64,000 nucleotides of DNA from Pseudomonas fluorescens (GCF_040448305.1 NZ_CP148752.1:5247501-5311500), one strand, 5' to 3'. Positions 16,379-25,911 are shown, numbered from the stretch's first letter. The notes: generated from the sequence alone by a model not told the origin. Numbers and translations: made by a program.

Positions 16379-17731
16379 CTAGCTCGCTTCAAATAACGCC
16401 ATGGCCTCGACATGTGCCGTTTGAGGAAACATATCGAGAATCCCGGCACGTTTTAACCGGTAGCCCTGCTTGATCAATTCGACCGTGTCGCGCGCCAGCG
16501 TTGCCGGGTTGCACGACACATACACCAATCGTTCGGCGCCAAGGCTCTTGAGCTTGCGCACGACCTCGAAAGCACCGTCACGCGGTGGGTCCAAGAGTAC
16601 CGCACAAAAGCCTTCGGCGGCCCATTCGGCGTCCGTCAAAGGCTGGGATAAATCGGCCTGAAAAAACTTCGCGTTATGCAGATTATTGCTAGCCGCATTC
16701 GCCGCGGCCCGATCGACCATCACCTGCACGCCTTCGACCGCCACCACTTCACGAGCGGCCTTGGCCAGCGGCAAGGCAAAGTTGCCCAGGCCGCAGAACA
16801 GATCGAGTACACGTTCATCCGCTGTCGGCTTCAACCAGTCCAGCGCCTGGGCGACCATCGCTTCGTTGACGGCGGCGTTGACCTGGATGAAGTCCCCTGG
16901 CCGGTAAGCCAGTTCCAGGTCCCACTGTTCCAGGCGATAGCCCAACGACTGATCGGCCTCGACCGGTTGCGGTTCGCCGTCGCCATGCAGCCACAACTGG
17001 GCTTCATGGAACGCGCAGAAATCCTTGAGGATCGTCAGGTCGGCGTCGGACAACGGCGCCATATGCCGCAGCAACACGGCCAGCGTCGAACCGCTGAACA
17101 ACTCCACATGCCCGAGTGCCTGGGGTTTGCTCAAGCGCCGCAGCATCTCCGGCAAGCGACTCATGATCGGTTGCAAGGGTTGTACCAGCACCGGGCAATC
17201 ATCGATGCCAACGATGTCCTGGCTGCCGGCGGCACGGAAACCGACTTCGAGTTTTTTCGCCTTCATGTCCCAGCGCACCGCCACGCGGGCGCGACGCCGG
17301 TAAGCGAATTCCGCACCGCTCAACGGCGCCGCCCACTCTTCGGGTTCGACGCCCGCGACCCTCGACAATTGCTCGGCGAGCATGCGCTGTTTCAGGGCAA
17401 GCTGTTCGTTGTGGGGCAGATGCTGCACGCTGCAACCGCCGCAGCGGCCGGCATGGGCGCACGGTGCCGGGCGGCGCAATTCGCTGGCCTTGAATACCCG
17501 TTCGGTGCGCGCCTCGACCACTTTACCGTGGGCACCGAGGACGCGCGCCTCGATCTCTTCACCGGCCAATGCGCCGATGACGAACCAGGTGCGGCCTTCA
17601 AAAAACGCGATACCGCGACCGTCATTGGCCAGGCGCTCGATGGTCAGGCGCTGTTTTTTGCCGGTCGGGACTTGCGGGGCCTTGCTGCCGCCGGTGGGCT
17701 GGAAGCGCAGGCCTCTTTCATGTTTGGCCAT
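16379..17731 (-). CDS. rlmD: 23S rRNA (uracil-1939-C5)-methyltransferase
   Basis: 450 residues. An N-terminal TRAM domain (about 22-80), the 4Fe-4S cluster cysteines in CAHAGRCGGCSVQH (about 92-105), the SAM-binding VLDLFCGLGNFALPLA, and the catalytic PVYVSCNPATLARD-type motif with Cys near 405 (here LVYVSCNPATLARD) identify RlmD/RumA. It methylates U1939 of 23S rRNA. Its ATG overlaps the cysM TGA by one base (TGATG), so the two are translationally coupled. Confidence 0.96.
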   Translation of the reverse strand: MAKHERGLRFQPTGGSKAPQVPTGKKQRLTIERLANDGRGIAFFEGRTWFVIGALAGEEIEARVLGAHGKVVEARTERVFKASELRRPAPCAHAGRCGGCSVQHLPHNEQLALKQRMLAEQLSRVAGVEPEEWAAPLSGAEFAYRRRARVAVRWDMKAKKLEVGFRAAGSQDIVGIDDCPVLVQPLQPIMSRLPEMLRRLSKPQALGHVELFSGSTLAVLLRHMAPLSDADLTILKDFCAFHEAQLWLHGDGEPQPVEADQSLGYRLEQWDLELAYRPGDFIQVNAAVNEAMVAQALDWLKPTADERVLDLFCGLGNFALPLAKAAREVVAVEGVQVMVDRAAANAASNNLHNAKFFQADLSQPLTDAEWAAEGFCAVLLDPPRDGAFEVVRKLKSLGAERLVYVSCNPATLARDTVELIKQGYRLKRAGILDMFPQTAHVEAMALFEAS

Positions 17732-18633
17732 CAGTTGGGCGCGTCGAAAATGCCGGTCGACAGGTAACGGTCGCCACGGTCGCAGATGATCGCGACGATC
17801 ACCGCGCTTTCAACTTCTTTGGACAGACGCAGCATTGCCGCCACGGCACCGCCCGAGGACACGCCGCAGAAAATGCCTTCTTCGCGGGCCAGACGACGGG
17901 TCACGTCTTCGGCTTCGCTTTGGGCCATGTCGACGATGCGGTCCACGCGGTCGGCCTGGTAGATCTTCGGCAGGTATTCCTGAGGCCAGCGGCGGATACC
18001 CGGGATTGCCGAGCCTTCCATCGGCTGCAGGCCGATGATCTGCACGTTGTCGTTCTGCTCCTTGAGGTAGCGCGACACGCCCATGATGGTCCCGGTGGTG
18101 CCCATGGAGCTGACGAAATGGGTGATGGTGCCCTGGGTCTGGCGCCAGATTTCCGGGCCGGTGGTGGTGTAGTGCGCCTCGGGGTTGTCACCGTTGGCGA
18201 ACTGATCCAGTACCTTGCCGCGACCTTCGGCTTCCATCTTCTGCGCGAGGTCACGGGCGCCTTCCATGCCCTGTTCCTGGCTGACCAGAATCAGCTCGGC
18301 ACCATAGGCCGTCATGGCTGCCTTGCGCTCGGCGCTGGAGTTGTCCGGCATGATCAGGATCATCTTGTAACCCTTGATCGCGGCGGCCATGGCCAGGGCG
18401 ATCCCGGTGTTGCCCGAGGTCGCCTCGATCAGCGTATCGCCAGCGTGGATCTGCCCGCGCAGTTCGGCGCGGGTGATCATCGACAGCGCCGGACGGTCCT
18501 TGACCGAACCCGCCGGGTTGTTCCCTTCGAGCTTGAGCAATAGGGTATTGCTGGTGGCGCCGGGCAGGCGCTGCAAACGGACCAGCGGAGTGTTGCCGAC
18601 GCAATCGGCGATGGTTGGGTACTGCAAGGTCAT
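17731..18633 (-). CDS. cysM: Cysteine synthase B
   Basis: 300 residues from the ATG at 18633 (MTLQYPTIADCVGNTPLVRL). The PLP-binding Lys is in NPAGSVKDRPAL near residue 44, with the EATSGNTGIALAMAAA phosphate/substrate loop and FVSSMGTTGTIMGVSRYL glycine loop. CysM makes cysteine from O-acetylserine and sulfide and, in the B isoform, thiosulfate. In P. aeruginosa cysM lies next to pirA-pirS-pirR; here it lies directly next to the pirS homologue with only REP-containing DNA between. Confidence 0.96.
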   Translation of the reverse strand: MTLQYPTIADCVGNTPLVRLQRLPGATSNTLLLKLEGNNPAGSVKDRPALSMITRAELRGQIHAGDTLIEATSGNTGIALAMAAAIKGYKMILIMPDNSSAERKAAMTAYGAELILVSQEQGMEGARDLAQKMEAEGRGKVLDQFANGDNPEAHYTTTGPEIWRQTQGTITHFVSSMGTTGTIMGVSRYLKEQNDNVQIIGLQPMEGSAIPGIRRWPQEYLPKIYQADRVDRIVDMAQSEAEDVTRRLAREEGIFCGVSSGGAVAAMLRLSKEVESAVIVAIICDRGDRYLSTGIFDAPN

Positions 18634-18761
18634 GACGTATTCGCAATCCAGACTGCGGGGGCACCTATCATACCGGCAAACGTTCGCAGGCCATATCACG
18701 CAAAGTGTGGTGCTTATGGTTTATGGGAATAAGCCCGGATTTATCGGTGTGTGGAAGGGCC

Positions 18762-18858
18762 TCATCGCGAGCAGGCTCGCTCCCACAGAGGGCTGAGGTG
18801 ATCACACAATTTGCGGTTGAAACACGGTCAATGTGGGAGCGGGCTTGCTCGCGAAGGC
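18762..18858. repeat. REP doublet whose second copy lies inside a coding region
   Basis: An inverted copy (atcgcgagcaggctcgctcccaca, 18763-18786) and a forward copy (tgtgggagcgggcttgctcg, from 18833) face each other tail to tail. The second copy lies within the last codons of the histidine kinase gene and is translated as part of its C terminus. Confidence 0.88.
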
Positions 18859-20223
18859 GTCGGCACTGGCGCTATTAACATCCGCCAACAAGCGCATATT
18901 CAGGCGCAACCCGGTCCCGGTGTTCTGCGCCCAAAGCTGTCCGCCCTGACGCTGCACCGCATTCAGGGCGATGCTCAAGCCTAGTCCGAATCCACCATCC
19001 CCCGGCCGCGAACCGTCGAGGCGGGTGAACGGCAGGAAGATCCGCTCCAGATCAGCTTCTGCAACACCGCCGCCGTGATCTTCCAGCCACAGGTGCCAGA
19101 AATCGCCATCACGCTGGCCGCCCAGCTGGACAATGCCTCCCGCCGGCGAATGACGAATGGCATTGCGCAGGATGTTTTCCAACGCCTGGGCCAGGGTGTT
19201 GAGATGACCGCGAACCCAGCAGGATGCATCCACCGTGCATTGCAACTGCGTATCGGGCCAGCCACTTTCATAGCAGGCGTTCTCCGTGAGCATTTCCCAC
19301 AGGGCCTGGATCTGGATCGCTTCGTCGGGCAATCGGGTGCGCTCGGTATCGAGCCACGCCAGTTGCAGCGTGTCTTCCACCAGGCGCTGCATGCCATCGA
19401 CCTCACGGCCGATGCGTTCGCGTAATTGCCCCAGCCCCTGCTCGCTTTCACTGGCCACCCGCAGGCGGCTCAAAGGTGTACGCAATTCGTGAGACAAGTC
19501 GCGCAGCAGTTGCTGCTGCAAGGCCACAGTGCTTTGCAGGCGCTCGGACATGTGATCGAACGCCCTGCCCAACTCGCCCAGTTCATCCGAACGATTGGTG
19601 GTGCGGCTCGATAGGCGCACATTCAGTTGGTCGGCACGCCAGGCGTTGGCCTGCTCACGCAAGTGGTTGAGTGGCACCACCAGCAAACGGTAGAGCCCGA
19701 CGCACAGCAGCAAAGTGAACAGCCCCGGAATCACGCCGTTGGTGATCACCCGCCAGAACACCCGGTATTGCCCAGGCAGAAAGCGTTCGGGCAACTCGAT
19801 CACCAGGCTGCCGGCGGACGGGTCACCGGGAAAAGGTATGCGCATCCACGGCCGGCCTTTCTTGTGGATGGGCCAATCGAGGCCGCGCAAAAAAGTCAGG
19901 CGCTCGACTTCCTTGTCCGTCAGTGACTGGTTGCTCAGGGACTGCAAATCACCGCCAATGGCACCGACCCAGCCTTTTTCCCGCTGATGCATGCTCTGCA
20001 GCCAGTCATCGATGCCGGCGCTCTGGCGCTGCTGCCAGGCGTGTTCGGCTTCGGCGGCGTAGCGCGTCAGGGTGCCGCGGGCCTCATCGGAGAGGAACTG
20101 GTTGCGCTGCTCCATGTAACGGCCCCAGGACCAACTCAACCAGATCATCAGCAGACAGAACGCGACCAATAGACAGGCCAGTTTCCAGAACAGCGAATGC
20201 CTGCCTGGCAAGTTACATTTCAT
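18802..20223 (-). CDS. pirS: PirS/PfeS-like sensor histidine kinase
   Basis: 473 residues. TM1 at about 12-30, a periplasmic domain to about 160, TM2 at about 162-182, HAMP, HisKA (LLRDLSHELRTPLSRL), HATPase with FGLGLSIALNAVQRQGG. The ATG at 20223 overlaps the end of the regulator gene by 11 bp. Location between cysM and gacS matches P. aeruginosa PirS, the iron/siderophore kinase, hence the symbol, but the pirA receptor gene is missing. The last ~17 residues (DAFASKPAPT..) are encoded by a REP element, so the C terminus is an acquired extension. The orthology rests on gene order and general similarity. Confidence 0.72.
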   Translation of the reverse strand: MKCNLPGRHSLFWKLACLLVAFCLLMIWLSWSWGRYMEQRNQFLSDEARGTLTRYAAEAEHAWQQRQSAGIDDWLQSMHQREKGWVGAIGGDLQSLSNQSLTDKEVERLTFLRGLDWPIHKKGRPWMRIPFPGDPSAGSLVIELPERFLPGQYRVFWRVITNGVIPGLFTLLLCVGLYRLLVVPLNHLREQANAWRADQLNVRLSSRTTNRSDELGELGRAFDHMSERLQSTVALQQQLLRDLSHELRTPLSRLRVASESEQGLGQLRERIGREVDGMQRLVEDTLQLAWLDTERTRLPDEAIQIQALWEMLTENACYESGWPDTQLQCTVDASCWVRGHLNTLAQALENILRNAIRHSPAGGIVQLGGQRDGDFWHLWLEDHGGGVAEADLERIFLPFTRLDGSRPGDGGFGLGLSIALNAVQRQGGQLWAQNTGTGLRLNMRLLADVNSASADAFASKPAPTLTVFQPQIV

Positions 20224-20932
20224 CGGCGGCGCTCAGGATGTAACCCTTGCCCCATACCGTACGCACTTCGCGATCGGTGTAGCCAATGGCCTTGAGCTTG
20301 CGGCGGATCTGGCTGATGTGCATGTCCAGGCTGCGGTCATGGGCCGCGTAACCGCGTTGCAGCACCTGTTGATAAAGAAAGGCTTTGCTCAGTACTTCGT
20401 CGGCGCTGCGGTGCAGCGTCTCCAGCAACCGATACTCGCTGCGGGTCAGGCCACCGGCCTGCTCCCCGTAAAAGACCTCGAAGCTTTCATCGTCGAAACG
20501 CAGGCAGTCCATCGACGGGGCTGGCACTGCGGGTGCGGGCCGGCGGTCGAGTGCCACCCGCCGCAAAATGGCTTCGATGCGCACCCGCAACTCCACCATG
20601 CTGAAGGGCTTTGGCAGGTAATCATCGGCCCCCAGGCGAAAGCCGCTGATGCGATCGGCCTCGGCACCAAGGGCCGACATCAGCAACACCGGGGTGGAAT
20701 GGCTCTGGCGCAATTGAGTCAGTACCGCCAGGCCGTCCATGCCCGGCAGCAGGATATCCATCAATACCACGTCGAAAGGCTGACGGCGGGCAATGTCCAG
20801 GCCTTCCTGGCCGTTCTGGCACCAGGTCACCTGAAAGCCGCTGCGGTCCAGATGCTCATGAACGTAGGCTCCGAGCACAAGGTCGTCTTCGATGGACAGG
20901 ATTCGCGGGAGGCCAGCAGTGATGGGAGTCAT
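20213..20932 (-). CDS. pirR: PirR/PfeR-like OmpR-family response regulator
   Basis: 239 residues from the ATG at 20932 (MTPITAG); the frame is open 47 codons further but crosses the Fur-like box. Receiver domain at about 10-122 with IEDD, VVLMDILLPGMDG (phospho-acceptor Asp about 56), MSALG and PKPF motifs; winged-helix DNA-binding domain at about 145-235 (LTRSEYRLLETLHRS, DRSLDMHISQIRRKL, VRTVWGKGYIL). Co-transcribed with the kinase that follows. Symbol given by synteny (gacS-pirR-pirS-cysM). Its own promoter carries a Fur-like box, so the pair probably responds to iron starvation. Confidence 0.75.
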   Translation of the reverse strand: MTPITAGLPRILSIEDDLVLGAYVHEHLDRSGFQVTWCQNGQEGLDIARRQPFDVVLMDILLPGMDGLAVLTQLRQSHSTPVLLMSALGAEADRISGFRLGADDYLPKPFSMVELRVRIEAILRRVALDRRPAPAVPAPSMDCLRFDDESFEVFYGEQAGGLTRSEYRLLETLHRSADEVLSKAFLYQQVLQRGYAAHDRSLDMHISQIRRKLKAIGYTDREVRTVWGKGYILSAADEM

Positions 20933-20939
20933 GACTATC

Positions 20940-20954
20940 TGCAAATAATTCTCA
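20940..20954 (-). promoter_or_regulatory. Fur-like box upstream of the pirR homologue
   Basis: On the minus strand TGAGAATTATTTGCA matches the 7-1-7 Fur consensus TGATAAT-N-ATTATCA at 11 of 14 half-site positions. It ends 8 bp from the ATG, where it would cover the promoter start region and ribosome site. Confidence 0.6.
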
Positions 20955-21147
20955 GTTGAGCGATTATTCAAGATTGCCTCGCCAGGGGCAACCCACCGTT
21001 TGTCCGTATTGCCATTGAGTCGTCCGGGCCGACGAATGACGGCACCATTTTTACGAGGATTGCCCGCGAGCAAATCGCTACACTGCGCAAGTGGTGCATG
21101 GCGGATGCATGTGCAGGCCTATAAATAGCGGGATGCAGGAGAGATGC

Positions 21148-23901
21148 GTGCTCAAGAAACTGGGAATCAAAGGCCGCGTGTTGTTGCTGACCCTGTTGCC
21201 CACCAGCCTGATGGCATTGGTGCTGGGGGGTTATTTTACCTGGATGCAACAGGCTGACCTGCAAACCCAACTCATGCAGCGCGGCGAAATGATCGCCGAG
21301 CAGCTGGCTCCACTGGTGGCGCCAGCCATGGGCCATCAGGACAACGAACTGCTCGAACGCATCGCCACCCAGGCCCTGGAACAAACCGACGTACGGGCCG
21401 TGACCTTCCTGGCTCCCGACCGCACGTCGCTGGCCCACGCCGGCCCGACCATGCTCAATCAGACGCCCTCCGGCGGTGGCACGCAAATGCTGCGCCGCAG
21501 TGGTAGCGATGCGACCCGCTATCTGCTGCCGGTGTTCGGCAAACACCGCAACCTGGCCGGGGACGTGATCCCCGAAGAAGCCGACCGCCTGCTGGGCTGG
21601 GTCGAGCTTGAACTGTCCCATAACGGCATGCTGTTGCGCGGTTACCGCAGCCTGTTCGCCAGCCTGATGCTGATCGCTGCGGGACTGACGGGTGCGGCAC
21701 TGCTGGCCGTACGCATGGGCCGCACGATCAATCGGCCGTTGAGCCAGATCAAGCAGGCCGTGGCCCAACTCAAGGACGGCCACCTGGAGACCCGCCTGCC
21801 GCCCCTCGGCAGCCAGGAACTGGATGAACTGGCTTCCGGCATCAACCGCATGGCCGGCACCCTGCAAAATGCCCAGGAAGAATTGCAGCACAGCATCGAC
21901 CAGGCCACCGAAGACGTGCGCCAGAATCTGGAAACCATCGAGATCCAGAACATCGAGCTGGACCTTGCGCGCAAGGAGGCCCTGGAAGCGAGCCGGATCA
22001 AGTCCGAATTCCTGGCCAACATGAGCCATGAAATCCGCACGCCGCTCAATGGCATTCTCGGCTTCACCCACCTGTTGCAAAAAAGCGAGCTCACCCCACG
22101 CCAGCTCGACTACCTGGGCACTATCGAAAAATCTGCCGACAGCCTGCTGGGGATCATCAACGAGATTCTTGACTTCTCGAAAATCGAAGCCGGCAAGCTG
22201 GTGCTCGACCATATTCCGTTCAACCTGCGCGACCTGCTCCAGGACACCCTGACCATCCTCGCCCCGGCCGCCCACGCCAAACAGCTGGAACTGGTGAGCC
22301 TGGTGTATCGGGACACGCCGCTGTCACTGGTGGGCGACCCGCTGCGGCTCAAGCAGATCCTGACGAACCTGGTGAGCAATGCGATCAAGTTCACCCGCGA
22401 AGGCACTGTCGTCGCCCGCGCCATGCTCGAAGAAGAACACGAAGACACCGTGCAACTGCGCATCAGCATTCAGGACACCGGCATCGGCCTGTCGAACCAG
22501 GACGTACGCGCCCTGTTCCAGGCCTTCAGCCAGGCCGACAACTCGCTGTCGCGGCAACCCGGCGGCACTGGCCTGGGTCTGGTGATTTCCAAACGCTTGA
22601 TCGAACAGATGGGCGGCGAGATCGGCGTCGACAGCACGCCGGGGGAAGGATCGGAATTCTGGATCAGCCTGAGCCTGCCGAAAGCCCGCGACGATGCCGA
22701 AGACCTGCCCGCTGCGCCGCTGCTCGGGCGCCGGGTGGCGGTGCTGGAAAACCACGAACTGGCCCGGCAGGCGTTGCAGCACCAACTGGAAGACTGCGGC
22801 CTCAGCACCACACCGTTCAACACCCTGGAAAGTCTGACCAATGGCGTCACCGCCGCCCACCAGACCGATCAGGCCATCGACCTTGCTGTGCTCGGCATCA
22901 CCAGCAACGACATGCCGCCGGAACGCCTCAACCAGCACATCTGGGACCTCGAGCATCTTGGCTGCAAAGTGCTGGTGCTGTGCCCGACCACGGAACAGAC
23001 GCTGTTCCATCTTTCCGTGCCCAACCCCCACAGCCAGCTCCAGGCGAAACCGGCCTGCACCCGCAAGCTGCGACGCTCCCTGTCTGACCTGGTCAACCCG
23101 CGCCCGATGCGCAGCGAGCCGGGCGAACCGGTGTCCAGCCGTGCCCCGAAGGTGCTGTGCGTCGACGACAATCCGGCCAACCTGATGCTGGTGCAGACCC
23201 TGCTCGAAGACATGGGCGCCAAGGTGCTCGCGGTGGAAAGCGGTTATGCCGCCATCAAGGCGGTGCAGAACGAGACATTCGATCTAGTATTGATGGACGT
23301 GCAGATGCCCGGCATGGACGGTCGCCAGAGCACCGAGGCGATCCGCCAGTGGGAAAGCGAACGTCATTGCACGCCGCTGCCGATCGTGGCCCTCACTGCT
23401 CACGCCATGGCCAACGAAAAACGCGCGCTGCTGCAAAGCGGCATGGACGACTATCTGACCAAACCGATCAGCGAACGGCAATTGGCGCAGGTCGTGCTGA
23501 AATGGAGCGGCCTGGCGCTGCGCAATCACAGCCCGGAGCGCTCCGGTGATGGGCATGCTGGCGCCCATGACCTGTTGGTACTCGACCACGACGAAGGATT
23601 GCGCCTGGCCGCCGGCAAGGCTGACTTGGCGGCGGACATGCTGGCGATGTTGCTGGCGTCCCTGGAGGCTGACCGCGAAGCCATCCGCCTCGCTCAGCAA
23701 GGCAACGACCACAATGCCCTGATCGAACGGGTCCATCGCCTGCATGGCGCGACGCGTTACTGCGGCGTACCGCAATTGCGTGCGGCCTGCCAGCGCAGCG
23801 AAACCCTGCTCAAGCAACAGGACCCGAAAGCCAGCGTGGCACTGGATGAGCTCGACCGGGCAATCAATCGCCTGGCAGCCCAGGCGCGCATGAATGCTTG
23901 A
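21148..23901 (+). CDS. gacS: Global regulatory hybrid sensor kinase GacS
   Basis: 917 residues from the GTG at 21148 preceded by AGGAG at 6 bases; this gives LKKLGIKGRVLLLTLLPTSL, the known GacS start and length. TM1 at about 12-32, periplasmic loop, TM2 at about 167-190, HAMP, HisKA with NMSHEIRTPLNG (His294), HATPase (GGTGLGLVISKRL), a degenerate receiver-like spacer (about 520-640), receiver with Asp717 (LMDVQMPGMDG), and HPt with His863 (HRLHGATRYCG). GacS phosphorylates GacA and turns on the Rsm small RNAs controlling secondary metabolism. All phosphorelay residues are present, so the gene appears intact (gacS is often mutated in lab lines). Confidence 0.97.
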   Translation: MLKKLGIKGRVLLLTLLPTSLMALVLGGYFTWMQQADLQTQLMQRGEMIAEQLAPLVAPAMGHQDNELLERIATQALEQTDVRAVTFLAPDRTSLAHAGPTMLNQTPSGGGTQMLRRSGSDATRYLLPVFGKHRNLAGDVIPEEADRLLGWVELELSHNGMLLRGYRSLFASLMLIAAGLTGAALLAVRMGRTINRPLSQIKQAVAQLKDGHLETRLPPLGSQELDELASGINRMAGTLQNAQEELQHSIDQATEDVRQNLETIEIQNIELDLARKEALEASRIKSEFLANMSHEIRTPLNGILGFTHLLQKSELTPRQLDYLGTIEKSADSLLGIINEILDFSKIEAGKLVLDHIPFNLRDLLQDTLTILAPAAHAKQLELVSLVYRDTPLSLVGDPLRLKQILTNLVSNAIKFTREGTVVARAMLEEEHEDTVQLRISIQDTGIGLSNQDVRALFQAFSQADNSLSRQPGGTGLGLVISKRLIEQMGGEIGVDSTPGEGSEFWISLSLPKARDDAEDLPAAPLLGRRVAVLENHELARQALQHQLEDCGLSTTPFNTLESLTNGVTAAHQTDQAIDLAVLGITSNDMPPERLNQHIWDLEHLGCKVLVLCPTTEQTLFHLSVPNPHSQLQAKPACTRKLRRSLSDLVNPRPMRSEPGEPVSSRAPKVLCVDDNPANLMLVQTLLEDMGAKVLAVESGYAAIKAVQNETFDLVLMDVQMPGMDGRQSTEAIRQWESERHCTPLPIVALTAHAMANEKRALLQSGMDDYLTKPISERQLAQVVLKWSGLALRNHSPERSGDGHAGAHDLLVLDHDEGLRLAAGKADLAADMLAMLLASLEADREAIRLAQQGNDHNALIERVHRLHGATRYCGVPQLRAACQRSETLLKQQDPKASVALDELDRAINRLAAQARMNA

Positions 23902-23996
23902 TGCAGCGCAATCGCGAAGGGTTGCCGGCGAGCTAACCTGACGACTGTCGAATGCCGGCTTGCTCAACGGCGCAGGCCACCTTCAAGGAGCACCGC

Positions 23997-24989
23997 ATGC
24001 GTACGATTCTTTTCAGCAGCCAGAACTACGACCGCGACAGTTTTCTCGCTGCCGAACAACCGGCCGGCATCGAGCTGCAATTTCAGCCTGCGCGCCTGAG
24101 CCTCGACACAGTGGAGCTCGCCCAGGGGTATGAAGCGGTCTGCGCGTTCATCAATGATGACCTCGGCGCGGCGGTACTCGAACGCCTGGCCGCTGGCGGA
24201 ACACGCCTGATCGCCCTGCGCTCGGCCGGTTACAACCATGTCGACTTGCCGACTGCAAAACGCCTGGGACTGGCCATCGTGCGCGTCCCGGCCTATTCGC
24301 CCCACGCGGTGGCCGAACATGCAGTGGCGCTGATCCTCGCACTCAACCGCCGCTTGCCCCGAGCCTGTAACCGCACCCGCGATGGGGATTTCAGGCTGCA
24401 GGGGCTGACCGGTTTCGATCTGGTGGGCAAGACCGTCGGTGTGGTCGGCACCGGTCAGATTGGCGCCACCTTCGCCAAAATCATGAACGGTTTCGGCTGC
24501 AGGCTACTGGCCTACGACCCCTGCCCCAACCCGCAGGTCGAAGCCCTCGGCGCGCGCTACCTGAGCCTGCCACAGCTGCTGGCCGAATCGCAGATCATCA
24601 GCCTGCACTGCCCGCTCAACGAGCAGAGCAAGCACTTGATCAACCGCCAATCCCTGGCGCACATGCAACCGGGCGCGATGCTGATCAATACCGGGCGTGG
24701 CGGCCTTGTGGACACCCCGGCGCTGATCGATGCCTTGAAAGACGGTCGCCTGGGTTACCTGGGGCTGGATGTGTATGAGGAAGAGGCACAGTTGTTCTTC
24801 GAAGACCGCTCCGACCTGCCGCTGCAAGACGATGTGCTGGCACGGCTGCTGACCTTCCCCAATGTGATCGTCACCGCGCACCAGGCCTTCCTGACCCGCG
24901 AAGCGCTGGACGCGATTGCCGCCACCACATTGCGCAACATTGCAGCCTGGACGGCGGGCACACCGGAAAACCAGGTGACGGGAGACTGA
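23997..24989 (+). CDS. ldhA: Fermentative D-lactate dehydrogenase
   Basis: 330 residues with AAGGAG 6 bases before the ATG at 23997. The 2-hydroxyacid dehydrogenase fold is shown by GVVGTGQIGATFAKI (NAD binding, about 150), the catalytic Arg in NTGRGGLVDT, Glu in LDVYEEEA and His in TAHQAFLT near 296. It reduces pyruvate to D-lactate. ldhA next to gacS is conserved in Pseudomonas. Confidence 0.95.
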   Translation: MRTILFSSQNYDRDSFLAAEQPAGIELQFQPARLSLDTVELAQGYEAVCAFINDDLGAAVLERLAAGGTRLIALRSAGYNHVDLPTAKRLGLAIVRVPAYSPHAVAEHAVALILALNRRLPRACNRTRDGDFRLQGLTGFDLVGKTVGVVGTGQIGATFAKIMNGFGCRLLAYDPCPNPQVEALGARYLSLPQLLAESQIISLHCPLNEQSKHLINRQSLAHMQPGAMLINTGRGGLVDTPALIDALKDGRLGYLGLDVYEEEAQLFFEDRSDLPLQDDVLARLLTFPNVIVTAHQAFLTREALDAIAATTLRNIAAWTAGTPENQVTGD

Positions 24990-25066
24990 AACGGATCGAA
25001 GGTCATCTGCCTGCGCGATGCGGCGTTCAAGCCCGTGATAGCATATCGCGCATATTTGGAGGACCC

Positions 25067-25501
25067 ATGGTCGAACACGATTTCCGCTACAGCCTGATGA
25101 ACCCGCAACACACCCTCACCGAATGCCGCGCCCTGGTGCCGGGGCGCTATCAAGTCACCGGCAACGGTGGTTCGATTCGCAACAATGACGTGCTGGTCGT
25201 GACCCTCAAGGGTGCCAAGGACTTGTCCATGCGCCTGACCGTCGAAACGGTTCGCCACCTGATCAATCCCCCCGGCCAATGGGTCGCGGTGGCCAGTGGC
25301 CCGGTGTTCGGTGAACTGGCCATCCACACCTGGCAAGTGAACTGTGACAGCTGCGCCAAAGAGCTGAGCTTCGAGTTCGCCGTCGATGCCAAGCTGGGCA
25401 ACAAGGCCGAAAAGCCTGCCGCCACCGCGCGGATTGCCGAATTGGGCTGGACCACCGTTGGCGAGAAACACCTGTGCCCGAAATGCCAGGAGCCTGCGTG
25501 A
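25067..25501 (+). CDS. Conserved protein with a zinc-ribbon-like cysteine pair set (144 aa)
   Basis: 144 residues, GGAGG upstream of the ATG. The N-terminal two thirds look like a beta-rich cytoplasmic domain. Two cysteine pairs, CDSCAKEL near residue 95 and CPKCQEPA at the C terminus, could bind one zinc ion. No catalytic motif or signal peptide is seen. The next gene (META lipoprotein) starts in the TGATG stop overlap, so the two are co-translated. Conserved in the gacS-ldhA neighbourhood of pseudomonads; the function is unknown to me. Confidence 0.78.
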   Translation: MVEHDFRYSLMNPQHTLTECRALVPGRYQVTGNGGSIRNNDVLVVTLKGAKDLSMRLTVETVRHLINPPGQWVAVASGPVFGELAIHTWQVNCDSCAKELSFEFAVDAKLGNKAEKPAATARIAELGWTTVGEKHLCPKCQEPA

Positions 25502-25905
25502 TGAAACGCCTCGCTCTGAGCGCCATGGTCGGCGCCAGCCTGCTGGGCTGCGCCGCCGAGCCGGTGCAACTGCAACAGAACCGCAGCTACATTCTGGAGT
25601 GGATCGGCGAGCGGCCGTTGATGGACTACAGCCACCTGACCATCACCCTCGGCGAAGACGGCCGGGCCTACGGCAATGGCGGCTGCAACCACTGGTTCGC
25701 GCCGTACGCCCTCGAAGGCCACAAGCTGACCTTCGGCAAAATCGGCAGCACCCGCAAACTGTGTGCGCCGGCGCTGATGGAACAGGAAAAACGCTTCCTC
25801 CAGGCGCTGGAAAATGTCCAGCGCTGGGACGTCTCCCCGATCGAGCAGATGCGCTTCTGGCCAGCCGAAGGCAAGCCGCTGCGTTGGTGGCTTGAGGAGG
25901 GTTGA
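25501..25905 (+). CDS. META-domain (HslJ-like) lipoprotein
   Basis: 134 residues from the ATG at 25501, which overlaps the preceding TGA by one base and has AGGAG upstream. A short type II signal peptide ends in the lipobox LLGC (Cys17), so it is a lipoprotein. The META/HslJ domain follows: LTITLGEDGRAYGNGGCNHWFAPY and the ..KLTFGKIGSTRKLCAPALMEQEKRFLQAL segment, with the conserved CN and C pair. HslJ is linked to novobiocin tolerance and heat shock in E. coli; the role here is not known. Confidence 0.85.
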   Translation: MKRLALSAMVGASLLGCAAEPVQLQQNRSYILEWIGERPLMDYSHLTITLGEDGRAYGNGGCNHWFAPYALEGHKLTFGKIGSTRKLCAPALMEQEKRFLQALENVQRWDVSPIEQMRFWPAEGKPLRWWLEEG

Positions 25906-25911
25906 TCCCCT

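Noticed and set aside
18634..18801. A possible remnant of pirA between cysM and pirS
   Set aside because: The 168 bp contains only REP sequence and spacer; no receptor-like codons were found in any frame.
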